From positions 1 to 64,000 of the forward strand of contig NZ_JODR01000015.1 in NCBI RefSeq assembly GCF_000725885.1: 64,000 nucleotides of DNA, in the 5' to 3' direction. This DNA is from Streptomyces albus subsp. albus. Lineage in GTDB: Bacteria; Actinomycetota; Actinomycetes; Streptomycetales; Streptomycetaceae. This document shows positions 16,437-24,478 of this stretch, piece after piece. The notes below the pieces were generated by a model. It saw only the letters and a program-made list of their open reading frames with translations. It did not search any database and was not told the origin of the DNA. The translations under genes and the position numbers were made by a program. How positions within the stretch are numbered: the stretch's first letter is position 1; the number at the start of each line of letters is the position of its first letter.

Positions 16437-17531
16437 ATGACCGCTTCCGCTTCCCTCGTTCCGGACGATCCCCGAGCAGCCCGGGCCCGGCCCGCCGCCC
16501 TGGCGGGCCCCGGCCGGCTGCGCGCTCTCGGCCCCAATTGGTACGCGTCGGTGATGGGCACCGCCATCGTCGCCGGCGCCGGTGCGGCGCTGCCCGCCCG
16601 GCCGCCCCGCCCGGTCCTGGAGGCCGTGTGGACGCTGGCGGCGGTGATACTGGTGGTGCTGCTGGCGGCCCGGGCCGGGCACTGGCTGCGCCACCGCGAC
16701 CAGGCACGGGCCCATCTGGACGATCCGGCGGTCGTGCCCTTCTACGGCTGTCTGTCCATGGCCCTGCTGGCGGTCGGCGGTACGGCGCTGTCCCTGCGGG
16801 TGCCGGCCGCCGTCGGGATCGACACGGTGCTGTGGGCGGCCGGCACGGCGGTGGGGCTGGTGGCCACCGTCGCCGTCCCGTACCTGATGATCACCCGGCA
16901 CACGCTGGGGCCGGACAGTGCCGGCCCGGTGTGGCTGCTGCCGGTGGTGGCCCCGATGGTGTCGGCCGCGCTCGGCCCGCCGCTGGCCGGGCACCTGCCG
17001 GCGGGCGGCGCCCGGCTGACGATGCTGCTGGGCTGTTTCGCGCTGTTCGGGATGAGCCTGCTGGCGACGCTGCTGATCCTGCCGCTGGTCTTCTCCCGCC
17101 TCGTCCACCACGGGCCGCTGCCGGTGCCGATGACGCCGCTGATGTGTCTGGTGCTGGGCCCGCTGGGGCAGTCCGTGACCGCCCTGGGCAACCTCGCCGA
17201 CGCCGCGCCGGGCACCTTCGGTGCCGCCTCCGTGCTGTACGGGGTGCCGGTGATCGGGTTCGCGCTGCTGTGGTTCGCGCTGTCGGCCGCCCTGGTGGTG
17301 CGGGCCGTCCGGCACGGCATGGGGTTCTCGATGACGTGGTGGGCCTTCACCTTCCCGGTGGGCACGTGTGTGACGGGCGCCGCCGCGCTGGCCCGGCACA
17401 CCGACGTGGCGGCGTTCGGCTGGCTGGCGACGGGCCTGTACGCCGTGCTGGTGGCCGCCTGGCTGGCCGCCGCCGTGCGCACCGCGGGCGGGCTGTTCAG
17501 CGGAGTGCTGCTGCCAGCGCCTCGCCGATGA
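16437..17531 (+). CDS. TDT/SLAC1-family transporter (tellurite-resistance/dicarboxylate type)
   Basis: A 364-residue integral membrane protein with about ten hydrophobic segments. It begins with LGPNWYASVMGTAIVAGAG, the signature of the voltage-dependent anion channel / TDT superfamily (TehA, Mae1, Ssu1). The GGAGG-preceded ATG at 16437 was chosen over an in-frame ATG at 16407. Members export C4-dicarboxylates, sulfite or other small anions, and the substrate here is undefined. It is divergent from the LysR gene and convergent with the next gene, with a 35-bp 3' overlap. Confidence 0.85.
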   Translation: MTASASLVPDDPRAARARPAALAGPGRLRALGPNWYASVMGTAIVAGAGAALPARPPRPVLEAVWTLAAVILVVLLAARAGHWLRHRDQARAHLDDPAVVPFYGCLSMALLAVGGTALSLRVPAAVGIDTVLWAAGTAVGLVATVAVPYLMITRHTLGPDSAGPVWLLPVVAPMVSAALGPPLAGHLPAGGARLTMLLGCFALFGMSLLATLLILPLVFSRLVHHGPLPVPMTPLMCLVLGPLGQSVTALGNLADAAPGTFGAASVLYGVPVIGFALLWFALSAALVVRAVRHGMGFSMTWWAFTFPVGTCVTGAAALARHTDVAAFGWLATGLYAVLVAAWLAAAVRTAGGLFSGVLLPAPRR

Positions 17532-18234
17532 CGTGCGGCGCCTCCACCAGGGAGGGGCCGTACCAGGTCAGGTGCCGTCCGCTGACGAGGGCGGCGGGTG
17601 TGCCGGGGAACGCCTCGGGCCCGTCGTCCGCCGCGAACGGGTACGGCTCGTCGGGCAGCACCACCACATCGGCCAGGCCGGGCGCAGCCAGCCGGTCTGC
17701 GGGTATCCGCGGATAGCGTTCGGTGTGCGCGGCGTGGACGTTGCGCACCCCGAGGGCGGCCAGCAGGTCACCCGCGAAGGTGTCCCGGCCCAGCACCATC
17801 CAGGGCCTGCGCCAGACGGGTACGACGGCGCGCACGTCCCGGCCGGCGTGGCGGCGCCGGGCCCGCCGCCAGGCTTCCTCGGCCTCGTCGAGCCAGTCGG
17901 GGCGGCGCAGTCCGCAGCCTTCCGTCAGCACCCGGCCGAGTTCGGCGAAGCCCTGACCGAGGGAACGGACCTCGGTCACCATCACCCGCAGCCCGGCGGC
18001 CCGCAGGGCGTCCAGGTCTTCGGGCCGGTTCTCCTCCTCGTTGGCGAGGACGAGATCGGGGGCGAGCCGGATCACGGCGGCGACGTCGGGGTTCTTGGTG
18101 CCGCGCACCCTGGTGACGTCGAGGCCGGGCGGGTGGCTGCACCAGTCGGTGGCGCCGGTCAGCAGACCGGGTGCGGTGACGGCCACCGCCTCGGTGAGGG
18201 AGGGCACCAGGGACACGACGGACCGGCATGTCAT
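17497..18234 (-). CDS. Cytoplasmic helical-backbone metal receptor (BtuF-like fold)
   Basis: A 245-residue protein similar to class III periplasmic-binding proteins for cobalamin and Fe-siderophores. It opens directly into RSVVSLVPSLTEAVAVTAPG, then LTGATDWCSHP and RLAPDLVLANEEENRPED, and ends with DVVVLPDEPYPF. It lacks a signal peptide or lipobox, so it should be cytoplasmic, unlike canonical BtuF. No ABC permease or ATPase is adjacent. Such stand-alone versions may bind corrinoid or metal intracellularly. The real role is unknown. Confidence 0.8.
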   Translation of the reverse strand: MTCRSVVSLVPSLTEAVAVTAPGLLTGATDWCSHPPGLDVTRVRGTKNPDVAAVIRLAPDLVLANEEENRPEDLDALRAAGLRVMVTEVRSLGQGFAELGRVLTEGCGLRRPDWLDEAEEAWRRARRRHAGRDVRAVVPVWRRPWMVLGRDTFAGDLLAALGVRNVHAAHTERYPRIPADRLAAPGLADVVVLPDEPYPFAADDGPEAFPGTPAALVSGRHLTWYGPSLVEAPHVIGEALAAALR

Positions 18235-18312
18235 GACCGCACCTTAGCGGGGTGCGCCACCCGGGTGGCATGCCGCCGCAGAGGCGGCAGTCCGGGACGT
18301 CTGTAGCGTTAT

Positions 18313-18342
18313 GTACCGTTTCGGGGGCGGTGGAAACGGTAC
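18313..18342. promoter_or_regulatory. Perfect 9-bp inverted repeat upstream of the LLM gene
   Basis: GTACCGTTT (18313-18321) and AAACGGTAC (18334-18342) are exact reverse complements with a 12-bp spacer, ending 10 bp before the ATG at 18353. A possible -10 element TAGCGT lies at 18304-18309, so the dyad would cover the transcription start, as an operator for a dimeric repressor would. A leader hairpin is the alternative. Confidence 0.55.
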
Positions 18343-18352
18343 CCCTCCCTGC

Positions 18353-19309
18353 ATGGTCAGCATCGGTTACTTTCTCTCCTGCGAGGAGTACGGCCCCCAG
18401 GAACTCGTCCGCCAGGCCCGGATGGCCGAGGAGGCCGGCTTCCGGCGCCTGTGGATCTCCGACCACTTCCACCCGTGGACCGACGCCCAGGGGCACAGCC
18501 CCTTCGTCTGGTCCGTCATCGGAGCGCTCTCCCAGGCCACCTCACTGCCGGTCGGCACCGCCGTCACCTGCCCCACCTTCCGGATGCACCCGCTGGTCGT
18601 CGCCCACGCCGCGGCCACCGCCGCCGTGCAGCTCGACGGCCGGTTCACACTCGGCGTGGGCAGCGGCGAAGCCCTCAACGAACATGTGCTCGGCCAGCGC
18701 TGGCCGCCGCCGGGCGAGCGGCTGGAGATGCTGGAGGAGGCCGTCCAGCTCATCCGGCGGCTGCACACCGGCAAGCGCACCACCCACCGCGGCACCTACT
18801 ACCGGGTGGACGACGCGCGCCTCTACACCGTGCCCGAACAGCCGGTGCCGGTCTCGGTGTCCGCGTTCGGCCCCAAGGCCGTCGCGCTCGCCGCCCGCAT
18901 CGGCGACGCCTTCTGCACCGCCTCGCCCAGCGCCGAACTGGTCAGCCGCTACCGCGAGGCGGGCGGCGGCGACCGGACGGTGCAGGGCGGCATGAAGGTG
19001 TGCTGGGCGCCCACCGAGGAGGAGGGGCTGGAGAAGGCGCACTGGCTGTGGGCCACCGAACTGCTGCCGGGCCAGCTGAACGCCACGCTGACCCGGCAGA
19101 AGGACTTCGCCGCCGCGGCGTCCCTGATCCCCAGGGAGGCGGTCGGCGAACAGATCGTCTGCGGGCCCGACGCCGAACGGCACCGCGCCCGCCTGCGCCA
19201 GTACGCCGACGCCGGCTTCGACGAGGTGTACGTCCATCAGATCGGCGGCCGGCAGGAGGAGTTCTTCCGCGTCTACCAGGACGAGATCCTCCCCTCCTTC
19301 CACTCCTGA
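18353..19309 (+). CDS. LLM-class F420-dependent oxidoreductase
   Basis: A 318-residue luciferase-like monooxygenase-fold protein. VSIGYFLSCEEYGPQELVRQ opens the barrel; RRLWISDHFHPW, GTAVTCPTFRMHPLVVAHAA, FTLGVGSGEALNEH and QIGGRQEEFFRVY follow. This pattern fits the F420-binding glucose-6-phosphate dehydrogenase-like branch (TIGR03557-type). The ATG at 18353 was preferred because the earlier in-frame ATG (18311) lies before the dyad and would add a non-family extension; no clear ribosome binding site is seen. Electron transfer with coenzyme F420 is expected, and the substrate is unknown. Confidence 0.85.
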   Translation: MVSIGYFLSCEEYGPQELVRQARMAEEAGFRRLWISDHFHPWTDAQGHSPFVWSVIGALSQATSLPVGTAVTCPTFRMHPLVVAHAAATAAVQLDGRFTLGVGSGEALNEHVLGQRWPPPGERLEMLEEAVQLIRRLHTGKRTTHRGTYYRVDDARLYTVPEQPVPVSVSAFGPKAVALAARIGDAFCTASPSAELVSRYREAGGGDRTVQGGMKVCWAPTEEEGLEKAHWLWATELLPGQLNATLTRQKDFAAAASLIPREAVGEQIVCGPDAERHRARLRQYADAGFDEVYVHQIGGRQEEFFRVYQDEILPSFHS

Positions 19310-19376
19310 GCCGCCGCCTCCCGGGGCGCCGGGGGCCGGCCTTCCTCACCTGGGGCGCTTCCCCGTGGTCAGGACG

Positions 19377-19424
19377 CACAGCGGCCCCGCCCCCACGCTC
19401 TCGCGCGGGGACGGGGCCGCTGTG
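19377..19424. terminator. Hairpin terminator between LLM and betaine transporter genes
   Basis: Perfect 13-bp arms CACAGCGGCCCCG (19377-19389) and CGGGGCCGCTGTG (19412-19424) flank a 22-nt C/G-rich loop that can pair further. It lies between the convergent LLM gene and the opu operon, so it can serve both. Confidence 0.75.
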
Positions 19425-19454
19425 CTCGGGCTGCTCAGAGGGCGGCGGCGCCGG

Positions 19455-22070
19455 TCACTTGACCGGGGCCAGCTTGTCCTCCATGCCCGGGTGCGAGTCG
19501 AGCCACTTGCGGGCGGACTCCTTCTCCTTGCCCTTGCCGCCGTTCTGGATCGCGGCTTCCAGGGAGCCGAGGTCCTTCTCGGACATCTTGAAGTTCTTCA
19601 GCCAGCCGTACAGCTCGGGGAAGTCCTTCGCGAAGTCCTTCTTGGCGGCGACGTGGATGCGGTCGCCCTTGCCCCAGGCACCCTTGGGGTCCTTGAGCTT
19701 CTTCATCGGGTACTTGCTGTAGACCCAGTGCGGCGACCACGTGGTGGCCACGATCGGCTCCTTCTTCTTCACCGCACCGTCCACGGCCGAGAGCATGGAC
19801 GAGGTGCTGGAGGAGACGACCTTGTACTCCTTGTCCAGCCCGTAGTCCTTGAGCACCTGCTTGAGGATCTTCATCTCGCCGGCGCTGGACTCGATGCCGG
19901 TGATCTTCCCGCCGAACAGGTCGCTCTTGCCCTTGAGGTCCTTGAGCGAGTCGACGCCCTTGACGTAGGACGGCACGGACAGCTCCAGCGACGTGGGGCC
20001 GTACCAGGCCGAGACGTCGGTGAGTCTGTCCTTGTACTTGCTCCAGTACTGCTCGTGGGTGGTCGGCAGCCAGGCGTCCGTCTGGAAGTCGACCTTGCCC
20101 TGGGCCATGGCCGTGTAGAGCGGGCCCGGGTCCAGCTGCTTGACGTTGGGCTTGTACCCGCGGTCCTCCAGGATGTTCTGCCACAGGTAGGTCGTCGCGA
20201 TGGCCTCGTCCCAGGGGAAGTAGCCCATGTTGACGGCCTTGCCCGCCTCCTTGCCCTGCTTCTTCTCGCCGCCGGGCACCGGAGCCATCTTGTCGAGCAT
20301 GCCGGGGTTGGCCTTCAGCCAGTCCTTGACGGCCTGCTGCTCCTGGCCCTTGGGCGCGCCCTGGATCTTGTCCTCCAGCGACGTGAGCTGCTGCTCCGAC
20401 AGGTGGAAGTTGCTCAGCCAGCTGGCGACCACCGGGTTGTCGTCGGAGAAGCCCTTGCGCGCCACCGAGTAGAGGTTCTCGCCCTTGCCGAACGAGCCCT
20501 TCGGGTCCTTCAGCTTGGTCAGGTCGTACGCGTTGTACGCCCAGTGCGGCGACCAGAGCGTGACGACGACCGGCTCCTTCTTCTGGATGGAGCGCTTGAG
20601 CTCGGAGAGCATCGAGGAGGTGCTGGAGGAGACGACCTTGTACTCGCCCTCCAGGCCGTAGTCCTTGAGGACCTTCTCCTTGAGGATCTTCATCTCACCG
20701 GCGCTCGACTCGATGCCGATGATCTTGCCGTGGAACTTCTTGCCCTGCCCCTTGAGGTCCTCAAGGGAGTGGATGCCCTTGACGTAGGAGGGGACGGTCA
20801 GCTCCAGCGACGTGGGACCGTACCAGGCGCCCAGCTTCTCCATCTTGGAGCCGTACTTGTCCCAGTACTGCTGGTGCGTGGTGGGCAGCCAGGCGTCGGT
20901 CTGGAAGTCGGTCTCGCCCTGCGCGAGGGAGGTGTAGAGCGGGCCGGCGTCCAGCTGCTTCAGGTCGGGCTTGAAGCCGCGCTGCTCCAGCACCTCCTTC
21001 CACAGGTAGGAGGTGGCGATGCCCTCGTCCCACGGGATGTAGCCCATCTTGAGCTGCTTGCCCTTGCCGACGTTCGTACCGCCGGCCGCCTCGGTCTTCG
21101 AGCCGGAGCCGGCGATGTTCATACCGCCCGCGACCAGCGCCAGGACGACGACGCCGCACAGCGCGACGGCGGTGCCCGGCTTGTAGCGGGCGAAGCGCAT
21201 CCGGCCCATCATCGCGGTGGCCTTGGCCGCGGCCCGGCGGCCGAGCGGCGAGACCCGCTGGTTGAGGGCACCGGTCATCCGGTCCAGGTACATGGCCAGG
21301 ATGACGACGGCGATACCGGACTCGACGCCCAGGCCGATCTGGACCTGGGTGACGGCGGCGTACACCCGCTCGCCCAGCCCCGGGGCACCGGCCATACCGG
21401 CGATGACCACCATGGACAGCGCCAGCATGATGACCTGGTTGATACCGGCCATGATCGTCGGCAGCGCCAGCGGGAACTGCACCCGGGTGAGGGTGTGCTT
21501 GGGCGAGGTGCCGAACGCCTCGGCGGCCTCCACCAGCTCGCCGTCCACCTGGCGGATGCCCAGCTCGGTCATCCGGACGCCGGGCGGCATCGAGAAGATG
21601 ATCGTCGCCAGCAGACCGGGGGTCGTGCCGACGGAGAAGAACATGACGCCGGGGATCAGGTAGACGAAGGCCGGCATCGTCTGCATGACGTCGAGCACCG
21701 GGCGCACCGCGGCGCTGACGGCCTTCTTGCGCGCCGCCCAGATACCCGTGGGCACCGCGATCACGATGGTGATCACGGCCGCGGCCACGACCAGCGACAG
21801 CGTCTGCATCGCCTCGTCCCACAACTGGAACGTGTCGATCAGCGCGAAGCCGACGAAGGCGATGACACCGGCGGCCAGGCCGCGCAGCCAGAACGCGATG
21901 ACGGCGAAGATACCCGCCAGCAGCAGCGGCTCGCCGCCGCTCAGGACCGCGTTGATCCCGTCGTACAGTCCGGTCAGGACGGTGTTGATGAAGTCGAAGA
22001 GCCAGCCGAGGTGCTGCTGCAGCCAGTCGACGGCGTCCTCGACCCAGTTACCGGGGTGGAACTCAGGCAC
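19455..22070 (-). CDS. Glycine betaine/choline ABC permease fused to two tandem substrate-binding domains
   Basis: An 871-residue fusion. Residues about 1-310 are an OpuAB/ProW-type permease with the EAA-like loop (EAAEAFGTSPKHTLTRVQFP). A further helix near 310-330 anchors the outside region. Two OpuAC-type binding domains follow at about 338-600 and 612-871. Each repeats the aromatic ligand-cage segments: GYIPWDEGIATSYLW and GYFPWDEAIATTYLW, DAWLPTTHQQYW and DAWLPTTHEQYW, WYGPTSLEL, WSPHW. The two domains are highly similar in protein and partly in DNA, pointing to an internal duplication. It probably imports glycine betaine or a related quaternary amine as osmoprotectant. The GTG start overlaps the upstream ATPase gene by 8 bp. 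Confidence 0.9.
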   Translation of the reverse strand: MPEFHPGNWVEDAVDWLQQHLGWLFDFINTVLTGLYDGINAVLSGGEPLLLAGIFAVIAFWLRGLAAGVIAFVGFALIDTFQLWDEAMQTLSLVVAAAVITIVIAVPTGIWAARKKAVSAAVRPVLDVMQTMPAFVYLIPGVMFFSVGTTPGLLATIIFSMPPGVRMTELGIRQVDGELVEAAEAFGTSPKHTLTRVQFPLALPTIMAGINQVIMLALSMVVIAGMAGAPGLGERVYAAVTQVQIGLGVESGIAVVILAMYLDRMTGALNQRVSPLGRRAAAKATAMMGRMRFARYKPGTAVALCGVVVLALVAGGMNIAGSGSKTEAAGGTNVGKGKQLKMGYIPWDEGIATSYLWKEVLEQRGFKPDLKQLDAGPLYTSLAQGETDFQTDAWLPTTHQQYWDKYGSKMEKLGAWYGPTSLELTVPSYVKGIHSLEDLKGQGKKFHGKIIGIESSAGEMKILKEKVLKDYGLEGEYKVVSSSTSSMLSELKRSIQKKEPVVVTLWSPHWAYNAYDLTKLKDPKGSFGKGENLYSVARKGFSDDNPVVASWLSNFHLSEQQLTSLEDKIQGAPKGQEQQAVKDWLKANPGMLDKMAPVPGGEKKQGKEAGKAVNMGYFPWDEAIATTYLWQNILEDRGYKPNVKQLDPGPLYTAMAQGKVDFQTDAWLPTTHEQYWSKYKDRLTDVSAWYGPTSLELSVPSYVKGVDSLKDLKGKSDLFGGKITGIESSAGEMKILKQVLKDYGLDKEYKVVSSSTSSMLSAVDGAVKKKEPIVATTWSPHWVYSKYPMKKLKDPKGAWGKGDRIHVAAKKDFAKDFPELYGWLKNFKMSEKDLGSLEAAIQNGGKGKEKESARKWLDSHPGMEDKLAPVK

Positions 22071-23175
22071 GTGCGGTCACCCCGGCGTCCTTGCCGTTCG
22101 CGGCGGCGGCGCTCGCGGCGGCGTCGTCCACCTGGGGCTCCTCGGCCAGCGCGGCCAGCAGCCGCTCGCGGTCGATGACCCCCACGGGCGCACCCGACTC
22201 GTCCGTGACGATCATCGCGTCCTCGCTGGTGGAGAACGGCGTGAACAGCTCGGCGATGGGCGTCTCGGCGGTGACGGTCGGCGCCTTGCCCAGCCCGCGG
22301 CCCTGCGCGGCGGCAGCCTCGGCCTTGGCGTCGTCCATGATCGAGCCCGCGGTCAGCACGCGGGAGCGGTCGACGTCCTGGATGAAGGAGGCCACGTAGT
22401 CGGTGGCCGGGCGCACCAGGATGTCCTCGGCGGTGCCGATCTGGACGATCCGGCCGTCGCGCATCACGGCGATGCGGTCGCCCAGGCGCATGGCCTCGTT
22501 CAGGTCGTGGGTGATGAAGACGATCGTCTTCTTCAGTGTCTTCTGGAGCTCCAGCAGCTGGTCCTGCATGTCGCGTCGGATCAGCGGGTCCAGGGCGCTG
22601 AACGACTCGTCCATCAGGAGCAGGTCGGCGTCGGTGGCCAGGGCGCGGGCCAGCCCGACGCGCTGCTGCATACCGCCGGACAGCTCGTCGGGCCAGGACT
22701 TCTCCCAGCCCTTGAGTCCGGCCAGCTCCAGCGCCTCGGTGGCACGCCGCTCGCGCTCCTCACGCGCGACGCCCTGCACCTCGAGGCCGTAGGCGGCATT
22801 CTCCAGCACGCTGCGGTGGGGGAAGAGCGCGAAGTGCTGGAACACCATGCTGATCTTGTGGGCGCGGACCTCGCGCAGCTCCCGGGGACGGAGCGCCGTC
22901 AGGTCCTCGCCGTCGAAGAGCACCCGTCCCGAGGTGGGTTCGAGGAGGCCGTTGAGCATCCGCAGCAGCGTGGACTTGCCGGAGCCGGACAGCCCCATGA
23001 CCACGAATATCTGGCCCTCTTCGACCTCGAAGGAGGCATCGATGACCGCTGCGGTGGTGCCCTGTGCCCGCAGCTCGTCACGGTCCGCACCGGCCTCCAG
23101 TCGGGCTACTGCCGCTTCCGCTCTCCTCCCGAACACTTTGTACAGGTGTTCGGCTCTCAGCCTGGACACATTCAC
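22063..23175 (-). CDS. Glycine betaine/choline ABC transporter ATP-binding protein (OpuAA/ProV type)
   Basis: A 370-residue ATPase. It has Walker A GLSGSGKST, Q-loop MVFQHFALFPH, signature LSGGMQQRVGLARAL, Walker B LLLMDESFSALD and switch His in FITHDLNEA. A C-terminal regulatory region (about 275-370) carries CBS-like segments (TPIAELFTPFSTSEDAMIVT), which in OpuA sense ionic strength. An N-terminal extension before the Walker region (ARLEAGADRDELRAQGTTAA) matches ProV-type ATPases. It is coupled to the permease gene by an 8-bp overlap. The GTG at 23175 is used here; a second GTG at 23169 has better-spaced GAAGG and may be the true start. Confidence 0.92.
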   Translation of the reverse strand: MNVSRLRAEHLYKVFGRRAEAAVARLEAGADRDELRAQGTTAAVIDASFEVEEGQIFVVMGLSGSGKSTLLRMLNGLLEPTSGRVLFDGEDLTALRPRELREVRAHKISMVFQHFALFPHRSVLENAAYGLEVQGVAREERERRATEALELAGLKGWEKSWPDELSGGMQQRVGLARALATDADLLLMDESFSALDPLIRRDMQDQLLELQKTLKKTIVFITHDLNEAMRLGDRIAVMRDGRIVQIGTAEDILVRPATDYVASFIQDVDRSRVLTAGSIMDDAKAEAAAAQGRGLGKAPTVTAETPIAELFTPFSTSEDAMIVTDESGAPVGVIDRERLLAALAEEPQVDDAAASAAAANGKDAGVTARA

Positions 23176-23247
23176 CTTCTTGCTTCGACAACAGTTACCG
23201 GCATTCCCCCACGCTTCGGTTTGAGCGGTGTGTAAATCGCTGCAAAC

Positions 23248-23270
23248 GGTGCATACCGGAAAGATGCACC
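23248..23270. promoter_or_regulatory. Inverted repeat upstream of the betaine transporter operon
   Basis: GGTGCAT (23248-23254) and ATGCACC (23264-23270) are perfect 7-bp arms with a 9-bp spacer, 73 bp upstream of the ATPase start, in the relatively AT-rich 23,176-23,430 interval shared with the divergent exonuclease gene. It is a candidate operator for osmotic control. Confidence 0.4.
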
Positions 23271-23430
23271 CTACACGAAGGCTTTGCCAGGGTGCTCCTG
23301 CTCAAAGTTTTCGATTCCAAACCGGCCGTGACGCGCTTCATACCGGCACAAACGGACGCATCGCTTCCGCAGGCGTCACCGCCGCCCACGGCCGCCACGC
23401 GCTGTCGGTCCCGTACGGCATCATCGGCCC

Positions 23431-24396
23431 GTGACCATCACCACAGCGAACACAGCAAACCCGACCGGCGGCGCCGACGGCCCCCGGCTGATGCTCCTGG
23501 ACACCGCCTCCCTCTACTTCCGGGCCTACTTCGGCGTGCCCGAGAGCGTCCGCGCCCCCGACGGCACCCCCGTCAACGCGGTGCGCGGCCTGCTCGACTT
23601 CATCGCCCGGCTGGTCCAGGACCACCGCCCCGACGCCCTGGTGGCCTGCATGGACGCCGACTGGCGCCCCCAGTGGCGGGTCGAGCTGATCCCCTCCTAC
23701 AAGGCGCACCGCGTCGCCGAGGAGGTCGCCGAGGGGCCCGACCAGGAGGAGACGCCCGACACCCTCGGCCCGCAGGTCCCGGTGATCGAGCAGGTACTCG
23801 ACGCGCTCGGCGTGGCCCGGCTGGGCGCGGCCGGCTACGAGGCGGACGACGTGATCGGCACGCTCGCCACCCGGTCCGCCGGTCCCGTGGACATCGTCAC
23901 CGGGGACCGCGACCTGTTCCAGCTCATCGACGACACCCGCGGTGTCCGGGTGCTCTACCCGGTCAAGGGCGTCGGCAGTCTGGACGTGTACGACGGCGCG
24001 GCCCTGCGCGCCAAGTACGGGGTGGACGGCGCCGGCTACGCCGACCTGGCCGTGCTGCGCGGCGACCCCAGCGACGGCCTTCCCGGTGTGCGGGGCATCG
24101 GGGAGAAGACGGCGGCCAAGCTGCTGGACCAGTACGGCGATCTGGACGGCATCCGCGCCGCCGCCGCGGACCCGGTCTCCCGGCTGACCCCCGCGCAGCG
24201 CACCAAGTTCAAGGAGGCCACGGCCTATCTCGAGGTGGCACCGAAGGTGGTGCGGGTCGCCCGGGACGTGCCCCTCCCGGACACCGACCTCACCCTGCCC
24301 CGCACCCCGCGGGATCCGGAGGGGCTGGAACAACTGGCCGAACGCTGGGGGCTGGGCGGCTCACTGCGGCGGCTGGTCACCACCCTGGCCCGATGA
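23431..24396 (+). CDS. 5'-3' exonuclease (FEN/PIN-like, polymerase-free)
   Basis: A 321-residue protein homologous to the 5'-nuclease domain of DNA polymerase I and to ExoIX. It begins at a GTG. The PIN-like core contains LLDTASLYFRAYFG, CMDADWRPQWR, YEADDVIGTLA and VTGDRDLFQLI with the Asp/Glu residues of the two metal sites. The helix-3-turn-helix DNA-binding motif is GDPSDGLPGVRGIGEKTAAKL. It should process flaps or RNA primers during repair and lagging-strand maturation as a stand-alone partner of Pol I. Confidence 0.9.
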   Translation: MTITTANTANPTGGADGPRLMLLDTASLYFRAYFGVPESVRAPDGTPVNAVRGLLDFIARLVQDHRPDALVACMDADWRPQWRVELIPSYKAHRVAEEVAEGPDQEETPDTLGPQVPVIEQVLDALGVARLGAAGYEADDVIGTLATRSAGPVDIVTGDRDLFQLIDDTRGVRVLYPVKGVGSLDVYDGAALRAKYGVDGAGYADLAVLRGDPSDGLPGVRGIGEKTAAKLLDQYGDLDGIRAAAADPVSRLTPAQRTKFKEATAYLEVAPKVVRVARDVPLPDTDLTLPRTPRDPEGLEQLAERWGLGGSLRRLVTTLAR

Positions 24397-24416
24397 TCTT
24401 CGCCGCCCCGGGCCTG

Positions 24417-24440
24417 GTAACTTAGGCATACCTAAGTTAC
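24417..24440. promoter_or_regulatory. DtxR/IdeR-type iron box
   Basis: GTAACTTAGG and CCTAAGTTAC form perfect 10-bp arms around CATA. The core TTAGGCATACCTAA closely matches the actinobacterial iron-box consensus (TTAGGTTAGGCTAACCTAA). It lies 39 bp before the siderophore-interacting protein gene. This is the clearest regulator site in the window and predicts repression by DmdR1/IdeR with Fe(II). Confidence 0.9.
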
Positions 24441-24478
24441 GGTGCAGACACATCCCGCCCCACGTCCAGGGAGGCCCC

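Noticed and set aside
19365..22178. A 937-codon plus-strand open frame opposite the betaine permease
   Set aside because: Antisense to an unmistakable permease/binding-domain fusion. The sequence is His/Gly/Asp-rich and repetitive only because the real gene is duplicated.
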